A DNA stretch of 8,763 nucleotides. It comes from Muribaculaceae bacterium (GTDB taxonomy: Bacteria; Bacteroidota; Bacteroidia; Bacteroidales; Muribaculaceae). The stretch is taken from assembly GCA_029056365.1 (NCBI GenBank), contig JAIDBM010000279.1, forward strand, positions 1 to 8,763. The letters are read 5' to 3'. A program made the position numbers and the translations under genes. Positions 1-8,033 of the stretch are shown piece by piece. Below the pieces are notes generated by a model. That model was not told the DNA's origin. It saw only the letters and a program-made list of their open reading frames with translations, and made no database searches. Each line of letters opens with the position of its first letter. The first letter of the stretch is position 1.

Positions 1-3000
1 CAACCACCTTCGTCTGGTTTACGATATATATTCCAGCATCGACATGCAGCACCCGACTGCCTGTGAAGCCCTCGACAACCAGCAGAATGCGGCCTGCGGT
101 ATCTGCCACTACTACATCTGCCGCCTGGTCGGAAGTCACTACAATAACGCCATCAGAAGAACTTACTTTAAGCGAACCTCTGGTCGCAACATCATTTACC
201 GATGAGGATGTGCTTTTAGCAAGCATAATGTCGTATATCGCTTCCGGATCGCTGAAATCGAGATATTCATCACCCTGATATGGCATATAGTCGGAATGCG
301 ACGCACTGAGTCGGTAAGCCTTCTCCGACTGGTATACATCAATAGCGAAGTTTCCGTCAAAATCGGTGAGTCCGCTATAGTAGACATCATCATCGGAGCA
401 CACATGTACCTCCACAGCCTCAATGGCATTCCCGCTGGTGATATCGGCCACTTTACCCCTGACTGTAACGATATTCTTCACCAGGCCAAGGCCTAATGTG
501 ATGTCATAGTTTACACCCGTGGCGCCTCCGAATCCGCTATAGGAACTCCAGCGTGCCGAGGCTGTGCGCGTATCTCCATAATTCGACTCGCTCCAGAAAT
601 CAAGAGTCTTATATGATTCCTCATTGAACACGGTCATAAGTATGTCGATACCATTGCCTTCGTATACCAGTGGCTCGTTGAAGTCAATGGTAATCAGCGG
701 ACCGCCGCTTTCACCGGCAATGTCAGTCATACCCTCGAAAACATGCCTGAAATCAACAGCGGTTGAATCCGACAAAGTCACATAATAGCTGCCTTCGAGT
801 TTTACCTCATCGGTATTACGCACATAAACCGACGTATATATCGGCATAGGTTCCGTACCGCTGTATCTGCCATAGAAGGTAATCGAACTGATTTTATCTC
901 CGGCTTCAAGGCCAGGCTGATACTTCTGCAGGCGTTCTCTGGTTATAATCATTTCGCTGAGTGTACCTTCATTGTAGTTGTTGACAGGCGCACTGCCGCA
1001 ACTGCCGCTTTCAGGCCCCACAACAAGAGTCTCGACCGCAGTCTCTTCGGCGATGGTCACCTCCACCGGCATAGTCTTATAAACTTTGCCGTCAACAACA
1101 AATTCCACATGGGCATCATGCGTGCCCGCCTCATGCGGATTGCCGGTCATCTCAAATACCATTTCATCGCCTCCGGCAAATGCCCTGGCTTCAGACTTTG
1201 CCACTGCAGCCTCACCGATATACAAAGTGCCTGTGCATTCACCTTCGGCAATATCCTTGCCCAGGTTTGTAACCCTGGCGGTTGCTGTAAACGGAGTGTT
1301 GACCTTGCCTTTTGACGGAACCGATGATTCGCGCAGGAACAGGTCATAGCCTAACTCAACGGCCTGGTATCCGAACATCTCATCGATATTCAGACAGCTT
1401 GCCTCGATTCGGAGATACCAGTCGCCAAACGGTATTGCAGAAGTGGTTACCGCACACATAACATAGTTTCCATCGGTTGTTTCGTCTTTCGATATGATAT
1501 TCGCGGCATGATTTTCCGATGATGACGTATTGAGTGCTTCAATCCAGTTGTTGCGGTCGGCAGAATACGATATTTTCAACTCCGGTCCACTGCCATAGGC
1601 ATACGAGGTACCGAGTACTACCAGCGCCTGACCGTCCTCCACATGCATCATGCCGGTGCTTATCCGTCCGGTACCATTCTCGAACGAGAGTGTATATTCG
1701 TGACCTTCGCGCTCATAAGGCGCACCAAGTTTCTTGAAGTAATAATAACTGTTTTCAGCAAAAAAACCGGCAGGCAGCCTCTGATTCTCAAAGCCTTCGT
1801 GCCAAACGTCAGGGTCATCTACGGCAGCCGACAGATAGCAGAGCTGCTCACCGAGTTCTTTGGTCATGAACTTAAGCTCACAGGTGGTCACCCCCTTGGC
1901 TTCGCCATTAAAGTACACAGCAACATCGGCGGTCTCACCAGGCTGCAAAGTCACAGGACCCTCGAAAGCTACATCGAAACCGCCTGCTGCAGAAGCTGAA
2001 AGCAGAGTCATCGGTGCCTTTGGCGCGGTGTTCTTTACCCTTACGGTCTTGCTACGCATTTCATCGCTTTCAACCAATCCGAAATGCACCAGAGGCACAT
2101 AAGCAGCCTTATACCCTTTCAGACACGTGGTATAGAGCTTGCCCGACTCCGCGCTTTCAAGTCCGAACTCAGGCTTGTAAGGCACGTAGGTGAGTGTCGA
2201 CGGACGTGTCTGCGAGCCTGTGACACCTTCCTTCACATACAAGTCGTAAGACGAGAATGCCACCTGGGGCACAGTCAGTGTAACAGTCACCTCGATGGTT
2301 TTCTTCTCGCCGGGAGCCAGTGATTCGGTCAGCGGATATTCGCCCACCGATTCTTCAATATAAGGTGTATCGTACGACTGGTAAAGATAATGCGACAGAG
2401 TGTATCCTTCATCACCGGGATTCAAGGCAATTTCGCTGCGATTCTCCAGTGTAAGACTATAGGTGACATCGAAACGACCTTCGGCATCGCCGGCAACCTG
2501 CCAGCCACTCAACAGTTTGCTTTGAGTCAGTGCCAGCTCTTTATAAGCCTGAACATCGGCCGACTCAGCATAGAAATCATCGACACCGGCTTTATTCACC
2601 ATGATGCCTATGCGCTTCGACTCAACTGCCGGAATTTCCACCAGCGTCCATTCACCTTGTATAAATTCAGGCAGGGCCACATCAATTCTGGAAAGCTCAA
2701 ATTTTTTACTCCCGGCATCATGACTCACTGTATAAAACTCAACCAAAGCGTCTGCGGCACTCGTTTTTATCCAGACCGATGATGTACCTGTTACAGCCGG
2801 ACTTATCAACATGTCCTGATAAAACGGACTCGAACCCCACCAGTTACGGGAAAGCTCACATTCATAATAGCCGTCTGTATGCCCGCCTTCAGCAAAATAG
2901 CCATAGGTTCCGTAATTATAGTCCGATTCCAGATAATGGAGCCAACCAAACGGATGAAAGTCCTTTTTACTTACATCAAGATTTTCGAAACTCTCAATAT

Positions 3001-3088
3001 AACCGTTAACAACCTCGGCATCCGCCGACAACGGAGCACTGAGCATGGACGGCAGAACTCCCAACAGAAGTAAATATCGTATTTTCAT
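1..3088 (-). CDS. Secreted multidomain protein with choice-of-anchor J domains and T9SS-type C-terminus (3' end cut by window edge)
   Basis: The frame is open from ATG at 3088 to base 2, giving 1029 codons with no stop. Residues 1-22 form a signal peptide (K2, R4, then a Leu-rich core, SAPLSA before D23). Residues ~28-175 look like a choice-of-anchor J / cleaved-adhesin jelly roll (IESFENLD, DMLISPAV). Residues ~180-425 hold two Ig-like spacers. A second anchor-J domain (WHEGFEN) spans ~427-575 and a CARDB-like domain (ARVTNLGKDIAEG) ~576-680. Residues ~684-871 resemble a widespread but poorly named Bacteroidales beta domain (KISSITFYG). Residues ~875-957 are carboxypeptidase-regulatory-like (VRGKVADITSGNAIEAVEV, DFDGNFAI). 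Residues ~964-1029 resemble a T9SS type A sorting domain ending GIYIVNQTKVV, so only a few residues and the stop are probably missing. No catalytic motif is visible. It is likely exported, then surface-anchored or released; a binding or adhesion role is inference. The start has no Shine-Dalgarno but an AT-rich leader, as is usual in Bacteroidota. Confidence 0.9.
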   Translation of the reverse strand, partial: MKIRYLLLLGVLPSMLSAPLSADAEVVNGYIESFENLDVSKKDFHPFGWLHYLESDYNYGTYGYFAEGGHTDGYYECELSRNWWGSSPFYQDMLISPAVTGTSSVWIKTSAADALVEFYTVSHDAGSKKFELSRIDVALPEFIQGEWTLVEIPAVESKRIGIMVNKAGVDDFYAESADVQAYKELALTQSKLLSGWQVAGDAEGRFDVTYSLTLENRSEIALNPGDEGYTLSHYLYQSYDTPYIEESVGEYPLTESLAPGEKKTIEVTVTLTVPQVAFSSYDLYVKEGVTGSQTRPSTLTYVPYKPEFGLESAESGKLYTTCLKGYKAAYVPLVHFGLVESDEMRSKTVRVKNTAPKAPMTLLSASAAGGFDVAFEGPVTLQPGETADVAVYFNGEAKGVTTCELKFMTKELGEQLCYLSAAVDDPDVWHEGFENQRLPAGFFAENSYYYFKKLGAPYEREGHEYTLSFENGTGRISTGMMHVEDGQALVVLGTSYAYGSGPELKISYSADRNNWIEALNTSSSENHAANIISKDETTDGNYVMCAVTTSAIPFGDWYLRIEASCLNIDEMFGYQAVELGYDLFLRESSVPSKGKVNTPFTATARVTNLGKDIAEGECTGTLYIGEAAVAKSEARAFAGGDEMVFEMTGNPHEAGTHDAHVEFVVDGKVYKTMPVEVTIAEETAVETLVVGPESGSCGSAPVNNYNEGTLSEMIITRERLQKYQPGLEAGDKISSITFYGRYSGTEPMPIYTSVYVRNTDEVKLEGSYYVTLSDSTAVDFRHVFEGMTDIAGESGGPLITIDFNEPLVYEGNGIDILMTVFNEESYKTLDFWSESNYGDTRTASARWSSYSGFGGATGVNYDITLGLGLVKNIVTVRGKVADITSGNAIEAVEVHVCSDDDVYYSGLTDFDGNFAIDVYQSEKAYRLSASHSDYMPYQGDEYLDFSDPEAIYDIMLAKSTSSSVNDVATRGSLKVSSSDGVIVVTSDQAADVVVADTAGRILLVVEGFTGSRVLHVDAGIYIVNQTKVV

Positions 3089-3124
3089 AAAAAAGAAATT
3101 TTGATTTATACAATGATTGGCAAT

Positions 3125-3158
3125 ATCGCGGGAGCACAGGGATATGCGCTCCCGCGAT
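3125..3158 (-). terminator. Strong intercistronic hairpin (possible terminator or attenuator)
   Basis: An 11-bp perfect inverted repeat (arm ATCGCGGGAGC at 3125-3135, its complement at 3148-3158) encloses a 12-nt loop. It begins four bases after the TGA of the upstream minus-strand gene and lies within the 74-bp gap before the next gene. Read on the minus strand it lacks a U-tract (ATTGCC follows the stem). Read on the plus strand the tail is T-rich (TATTTCATTTT). It could be a leaky terminator, an attenuator or an mRNA-stabilising structure between two co-transcribed genes. No convincing promoter follows it before 3088. Confidence 0.6.
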
Positions 3159-3162
3159 TATT

Positions 3163-6100
3163 TCATTTTACAATTATCTTTCTCACTCCAGCGCAAGTCT
3201 TTACCAGATAAAGACCAGTGGTGAGTTCCACCCGGTATACCGACTTGCCGTTGCCGTCATAAACGACTCGGCCATCGGCGCCATAAACCGCGATGTCGGT
3301 TTCGGAAGAGGCAACGACACTCAGCACATGTCCGTTTATGTACATTTCCACAGTAGAAGCAACAGCATCAGCTACTCCCGACATATTTACAACGGCATTG
3401 TTCGAGCCTGCCGACTCGCCTTCGGCGTACACTGCGGTAACATTGTATACATGACCGCTTGTGCCGGCTCCGCTATCGCTATAACCTGCAGCAGGCAGAA
3501 GTTCGCCGTTCAGTCTCACACCATCACGATAAATATTGTAGCCTTTGAGTTTGAGCGTTTTGTTTTTCGTTGCATCGGTAGAAAAGCAAAGGTCATCGAT
3601 CAGCAGAGCGAAACAGTCGCCAGATATGCAGCGAATTGCAAAATGCTCGCATCCATCAGGCAACAATGCTGCGTATTCGGTCCACTGGGCCGGCACACTC
3701 ATGGCGTTCACTTCGCCAAGTTTTACAAAATCGGAACGTTCCGCTCCGTCAAGCGAGTAATACATTTCAAAGCTTTCAGCGCCATACTGAGTTGTCAGAC
3801 TTCGTGCAAAAAAAGATACAACCTGGCTACGGCGCGACAGCACGGGCGATATAAGCCAGTCGTCATTGGGACCATTGACTGCGCTCCAGCAGGCGAACAT
3901 CTGATTGCCGCTATAGGGTTGTGACATCGCCAGTTCGTTTGGAGTCAGACCAATCTGCGAAGGATTCAGCACCTGATATGCCATAGGATAAGTGGCGTTC
4001 GGGTAGTCGTAGGCATAGCCATCGCCCTGCGAATAGGCGTAGGTATCCGATCCATCGGCGTCCATCATAGTCCAGTCGCCTATGTTTCCGATGGCGAAGG
4101 CCTCGTAACTTTCAACATCGTCAACAGTATAGTCTGGCATAGTGGTGGCTGCCGCGCTCCAGGTCAGGTTTACGCTGCCGTTGTCGGCATATTCAGCCGA
4201 AAGATCGCTTATTACGGGCAAAGTCGCATTCTCGGCAAAACTGCGTACAGTCATCACGTCGTTGGCCGGATTAATATCCTCGCCATAATTGATGCGGGCC
4301 TCCCACAGACTGTGGGCCGGATCGGTCTTGGCAGGAATTGCAGCGTGGATATATGATGTACTCGCGCCCGGCTCGATGGGAAAACCGGGAAGGCTCTGTT
4401 GCAGCTCACCATTGCAGTATATGTCGATGGTATAGCTTTCAGCCGCATTCACACCACGGTTCTCTACTACAGCTGTCAGTGGTGTAGGCTTACCGACAAG
4501 CGGACGCGATGCGATGCTAAGCGAGGTCAGTGCCAAATCGTGCGATGGCCTGTCGGTCAGACGTATATTGTCGATACACATCGAATGCAGCTCACTGCCG
4601 CAGCGGGCGGTAAAGCTCAATCGTATGTACTCTGCCGAAGTAAGTCCGGTCAGAGGAACTGCCATAGTATACCAGCCCTCGCTGTGATTGACAGTATTGT
4701 AATTGAGCTCCATTACTGTTGTCTTCCGGCTTCCATCAGCCTCGGCCTCAACGACGAGCACATCGTCTGATGGCATATAGTAACAATCGAACTCAAGAAC
4801 AGGATTCACAGTTCCGGCCACAGCAATCTTCCCGCTGGTCAGTGAGGCTTCCTCGCCTGTTGCCGATGGATAGAACACGGCCATACCGCCATCGCGGTCC
4901 GAAGGCGCTACTGCCGGAAAGTCAGCTGCCGCACTGATATTCCACAATGCATTGCTGTTTTCGGGGCGCTGTATAATCCAGGTTGAATAAGTCAGCGACG
5001 GACCGGGGAACGACTCGGCGAAAGGCAGACTGTAGGCCGTACCCACTGGGATTTTCAGCGAGAATGAACCCAGACCATACCCCACATTGTTATGGGCCAG
5101 GACGTAGTACGACACATTTTCCTGATGCAGGTCGGTGAATGGTGTATCGGTGAACGAACATTCCTTGATGCCGCTGGCAACCACTTGTTCATCGTTGCTG
5201 CGCACAATCGAATACATTACCGAAGCAGGATCAAGTGCGCCGCCGTTGGCACCAGTAGTCGGAGCGTTCCAGCCGAGAAGTACCTTGCCGTTTGCAATTT
5301 CCCTGATAGTCACATTCTGCGGAGCCGCCGGAGCATCGAAGCCAGCGTAAGCTTCCACACTGCCGGTAGCGCCTTCACCCTCTTCATTGTAAGCTCTGGC
5401 CGTGTATGTGTTCGGCCCGAACAAAGCCTTCTTGTCAACATAAGTAAGGGTTGAACCCGGAGCCGGAGCGGTGAAAGTCTCCAATAGTCTGTTGCCTCGG
5501 TAAAGTTCCAGTTTCTCTATGCTCTCCAGTGCGTTGCCTGCAATGGATTTTTCCGGAACCTTGACAGAAAGAGTAACAATCATCTCACCCTGCCGATCGG
5601 ATACAGCGCTGAGCTCTGGAGCTGCCGGCGAACCCATGGTCGAGCCGGGTATCACGCTGACATCATCTATATTGAGGTTAAACTGATTGGCTGTGCTTAC
5701 GCCATGGATACCGAAATAGTAAATACCGCTTTCAGCAGGCACCACATCACCACCCAGAGTAATATACTCACTTATGTATTCAAGTCTGGTCACGGGCACT
5801 AACTCTGTCGACATCCCCTGCACCGTAGGAGTCCTGCCGAAGGCGGCGGATACCTGTTCAACCCACATTCCGCCTTCACCGGTAGCCTTGAATGAGAAAT
5901 GATAGGTGCGGTTGGCCTCAAGATACATGGGCGGAGTGATCAGCCAGTCGTCCATGGCCGATGTGACATCGAAACGAACTGATGCACAGGAATTATCATT
6001 ATGAGCCGAATGGTTCCATGTGTTTCCACCGTTTACATTCAGCACTGTAAACACATCGAAGCCGAACTTGTGGTCGAAGCCCTCGTTGTAAGGCGGTATG

Positions 6101-7737
6101 ATGTAGCCCAGCGATGCTGCGTTGGAGGTTGCATCCTGACCTGGATTCCCCTCGTAAAACGGAGTAACGACATAGTAATAAACTGTATATTTATCGGGAA
6201 CCTCCACCTTATCGCTAATAGAAGTAGACTTAATACCGCTGGCCACCGGACAGCCGCCGGGATAACGTACGACATTAAAGCTTACGGCTTCGGTATTCAA
6301 CACCTCTCCGTGCATTCCTCTGTTGTCGATTGTCCACGAAAGGTTGAATTCGCCTTCACCGCTACCCTTTACCAGCGACAGATTTTCCACGGCCTTAGGC
6401 ACATCGGGTCCAATCCACTGCTCAACAACCGAAACCGGACCTTCGCCGACGTTGTTATATGCCAGAACCTCAAACTTGTACTGAGCCGGACGCTCGACTG
6501 TAAACGGTACAGATATGGCTTCACCAGCCACAGCCTTGCCTTCTTTTATAATTCTATCGTCTGACTTCACTCGATAGCCCACTTCTCCTTCGAGCGTCTC
6601 ACCCGCATATTTTTCTACGGGCATAATAAAGCTGAGTGTTCCGCTCAAAGCCATTGGCTCGACATTGACTTTAAGCGCTGTGACAGCGTCCGGAGCCTCG
6701 GCTTCGGCCTTAGGCGGAAAGATAAACAACCCTGTAAACTGCTCATTCAAAGCAGGTCGGCAAACTTCACGCAGCGAACCATCAGTAGTGTCAACTTCGT
6801 ATAAGTAGCTCCAGACCTCCCCGTTAGGAGCATCGACAGAAACGTTCCAGTACAATTTGTCGGTAGCCGGATCAAAGCATGCCGATGAAATATAATCCGT
6901 TGTTACTCCGGTACGGCCTATCAGAGTAGCGCTACCGTCGGTTGTATTTATCTGATAGAATCCGCCGTTATCGCCCATGGCAAACACTCGGCCCTTGGTA
7001 TCGGATGCTACGCCCACATAGCAGTTTTCTCCATCGGCAATGCCGCCGATCTGTTCCGATGCACCGGTTTCCAGATCGAATGTTCCGAAGTAATAATTCA
7101 GAGGTTCATCGCTGGTATGAAAACAGCCGTATGCTTTGTCGCTGACCGCATCGTAAGTCATGTCGGTGGCCATGGCGCCCGATGGAATTTCGGCCTCATC
7201 AACCACCAGAGTCCACCCGTTTTCAGTATCGGCAACCGAAAGATATGGAAATTTAAGTCCCCACAGCGAGTTATACACTCTGATAAAGTAGTATTTTCCG
7301 TCTTTGTACACACCGCCGCCATTCGACATCAGCTTGTCGTTGATACGCACAAAACGAATGCCGTCACTGCCGTTGACAGGCATTCGGTAAATGCCGTATG
7401 GGGTGTAACCTTCTTCCTCATCCCAGTTGTCCGACCAATTAAGGCTACCGTACATCCAGGTGCCGTCAACACCACCTTGCGCATACGAAGCTCCGGAGGT
7501 TACGAACGGATTGGGGATGTTGGTCGGCCCTGACGAAGTAACAAGCCTAAGTCGCGTTTTTTTAACCTCATTTCGCGAACGCAACACCTTACCCTTGCTT
7601 TCTTGTAGCTCCACATTCGGCCCGGTAGCCGAACTTTTCCTCAGCTCTGTAATCGGCGACTGGGCTGTGTTCAAGAACACAGTTCCGATTATCAATGCCA
7701 AAGTAATGGCAGTTTGCTTGAATAATGACGAATTCAT
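3163..7737 (-). CDS. Large secreted Fn3 / choice-of-anchor J protein with T9SS type A sorting domain
   Basis: The product has 1524 residues. Residues 1-25 are a signal peptide (K7, hydrophobic 9-22, likely cleavage after NTA). Residues ~85-345 are a propeller-like region with recurring YD..KAYG, GRVFAMGDNGGFYQI and DPATDKLYWN motifs. Residues ~347-445 and 446-545 are Fn3-like, and ~547-698 is choice-of-anchor J (YNEGFD, DDWLITPPM, NIDDVSVIPG). The series repeats: Fn3-like ~701-800, Fn3 ~801-900, anchor-J-like ~903-1062 (LPFAESFPG, MCIDNIRL). A CARDB-like domain covers ~1066-1168 (AVVENRGVNAAESYTIDIY). An Fn3 at ~1174-1452 seems to be interrupted by a third anchor-J domain (~1203-1390, DDWLISPVL, LLIDDLCF). 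Residues ~1455-1524 are a T9SS type A-like sorting domain (VYGADGRVVY, LTTGLYLVKT, RKIIVK). No enzyme motif is seen; it is probably a surface or secreted binding protein. The start at 7737 fits the signal peptide and a promoter ~60-90 bp upstream. Confidence 0.93.
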   Translation of the reverse strand: MNSSLFKQTAITLALIIGTVFLNTAQSPITELRKSSATGPNVELQESKGKVLRSRNEVKKTRLRLVTSSGPTNIPNPFVTSGASYAQGGVDGTWMYGSLNWSDNWDEEEGYTPYGIYRMPVNGSDGIRFVRINDKLMSNGGGVYKDGKYYFIRVYNSLWGLKFPYLSVADTENGWTLVVDEAEIPSGAMATDMTYDAVSDKAYGCFHTSDEPLNYYFGTFDLETGASEQIGGIADGENCYVGVASDTKGRVFAMGDNGGFYQINTTDGSATLIGRTGVTTDYISSACFDPATDKLYWNVSVDAPNGEVWSYLYEVDTTDGSLREVCRPALNEQFTGLFIFPPKAEAEAPDAVTALKVNVEPMALSGTLSFIMPVEKYAGETLEGEVGYRVKSDDRIIKEGKAVAGEAISVPFTVERPAQYKFEVLAYNNVGEGPVSVVEQWIGPDVPKAVENLSLVKGSGEGEFNLSWTIDNRGMHGEVLNTEAVSFNVVRYPGGCPVASGIKSTSISDKVEVPDKYTVYYYVVTPFYEGNPGQDATSNAASLGYIIPPYNEGFDHKFGFDVFTVLNVNGGNTWNHSAHNDNSCASVRFDVTSAMDDWLITPPMYLEANRTYHFSFKATGEGGMWVEQVSAAFGRTPTVQGMSTELVPVTRLEYISEYITLGGDVVPAESGIYYFGIHGVSTANQFNLNIDDVSVIPGSTMGSPAAPELSAVSDRQGEMIVTLSVKVPEKSIAGNALESIEKLELYRGNRLLETFTAPAPGSTLTYVDKKALFGPNTYTARAYNEEGEGATGSVEAYAGFDAPAAPQNVTIREIANGKVLLGWNAPTTGANGGALDPASVMYSIVRSNDEQVVASGIKECSFTDTPFTDLHQENVSYYVLAHNNVGYGLGSFSLKIPVGTAYSLPFAESFPGPSLTYSTWIIQRPENSNALWNISAAADFPAVAPSDRDGGMAVFYPSATGEEASLTSGKIAVAGTVNPVLEFDCYYMPSDDVLVVEAEADGSRKTTVMELNYNTVNHSEGWYTMAVPLTGLTSAEYIRLSFTARCGSELHSMCIDNIRLTDRPSHDLALTSLSIASRPLVGKPTPLTAVVENRGVNAAESYTIDIYCNGELQQSLPGFPIEPGASTSYIHAAIPAKTDPAHSLWEARINYGEDINPANDVMTVRSFAENATLPVISDLSAEYADNGSVNLTWSAAATTMPDYTVDDVESYEAFAIGNIGDWTMMDADGSDTYAYSQGDGYAYDYPNATYPMAYQVLNPSQIGLTPNELAMSQPYSGNQMFACWSAVNGPNDDWLISPVLSRRSQVVSFFARSLTTQYGAESFEMYYSLDGAERSDFVKLGEVNAMSVPAQWTEYAALLPDGCEHFAIRCISGDCFALLIDDLCFSTDATKNKTLKLKGYNIYRDGVRLNGELLPAAGYSDSGAGTSGHVYNVTAVYAEGESAGSNNAVVNMSGVADAVASTVEMYINGHVLSVVASSETDIAVYGADGRVVYDGNGKSVYRVELTTGLYLVKTCAGVRKIIVK
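4552..6699 (-). repeat. Diverged tandem duplication of an Fn3-Fn3-anchor-J module inside the large secreted protein
   Basis: Residues ~347-700 and ~701-1062 of the 1524-residue protein share order and landmarks. Each starts with a degenerate Fn3 whose last strands read AYNNVGEGPVSVVEQWIGPD in copy one and AYNEEGEGATGSVEAYAGFD in copy two. Each follows with an Fn3 containing a V-R and ASGIK pattern (FNVVRYPGGCPVASGIKSTS versus YSIVRSNDEQVVASGIKECS) and ends in an anchor-J domain closing on an IDD/IDN motif. Copies are ~354 and ~362 residues. This is a protein-level match read by eye; the DNA copies are well diverged. Confidence 0.6.
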
Positions 7738-7797
7738 AATTCCAATATATTATTATAGAATTGAACGAGCAGCATTTTACAATCTGGCAGACACTCG

Positions 7798-7829
7798 CAA
7801 ATTTATACATTATTTCTCTATTATGCAAA
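7798..7829 (-). promoter_or_regulatory. Bacteroidota-type promoter for the large secreted protein gene
   Basis: On the minus strand TAAATTTG (7798-7805) matches the Bacteroidota -7 consensus TAnnTTTG exactly, and TTTG (7826-7829) matches the -33 box with a 20-nt spacer, which is the expected spacing. Transcription would start near 7790 and leave a leader of roughly 50 nt before the ATG at 7737. The leader is AT-rich with no Shine-Dalgarno sequence. A small inverted repeat (AATGC/GCATT, 7842-7856) lies just upstream of the -33 box and could be an operator, but this is weak. Confidence 0.65.
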
Positions 7830-7965
7830 TATTAATGGAATAATGCCACGCGCATTCAAATTATTGTATTATTTTTCTACTTGGAAATTTCAATAAATTC
7901 GAATCTAAAGGTTCTTTACAATCAACAATTTTATAAATTTAGAGTGTATTCATGGAACTAATTTG

Positions 7966-7973
7966 TAACTTTG
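7966..7973 (+). promoter_or_regulatory. Bacteroidota -7 box for the four-helix-bundle gene
   Basis: TAACTTTG is an exact match to TAnnTTTG, 60 bp upstream of the ATG at 8034, predicting a start near 7980 and a leader of about 55 nt. The -33 element is poor: TTTAG at 7938-7942 is the nearest candidate and is slightly too far away. The gene starts divergently from the large secreted protein, and the two promoters lie about 135 bp apart in the AT-rich gap 7738-8033, which contains no credible ORF. Confidence 0.5.
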
Positions 7974-8033
7974 TATATAAGTAAATCGTTACGAAGAACG
8001 TCTCGATTAAACCCTACTCCCAACTGACATAAA

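Noticed and set aside
3328..3924. 198-codon plus-strand ORF opposite the large secreted protein
   Set aside because: It lies wholly antisense to a well-supported coding frame. The product shows no recognisable domain and has a Cys/His/Arg-rich composition typical of a reverse-strand shadow.
6001..6564. 187-codon plus-strand ORF
   Set aside because: It is antisense to Fn3 and anchor-J domains that are clearly coding. It has no promoter box, family motif or coding character of its own.
7555..7563. Homopolymer run (seven A on the coding strand) as a phase-variation or frameshift site
   Set aside because: The run codes for Lys-Lys in an intact frame. Seven bases is short for a slippery switch, and nothing else suggests a frame change.
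7842..7856. AATGC/GCATT inverted repeat as a defined operator or terminator
   Set aside because: The arms are only 5 bp in AT-rich DNA, and there is no known regulator motif to tie it to. It is mentioned only as a weak possibility.
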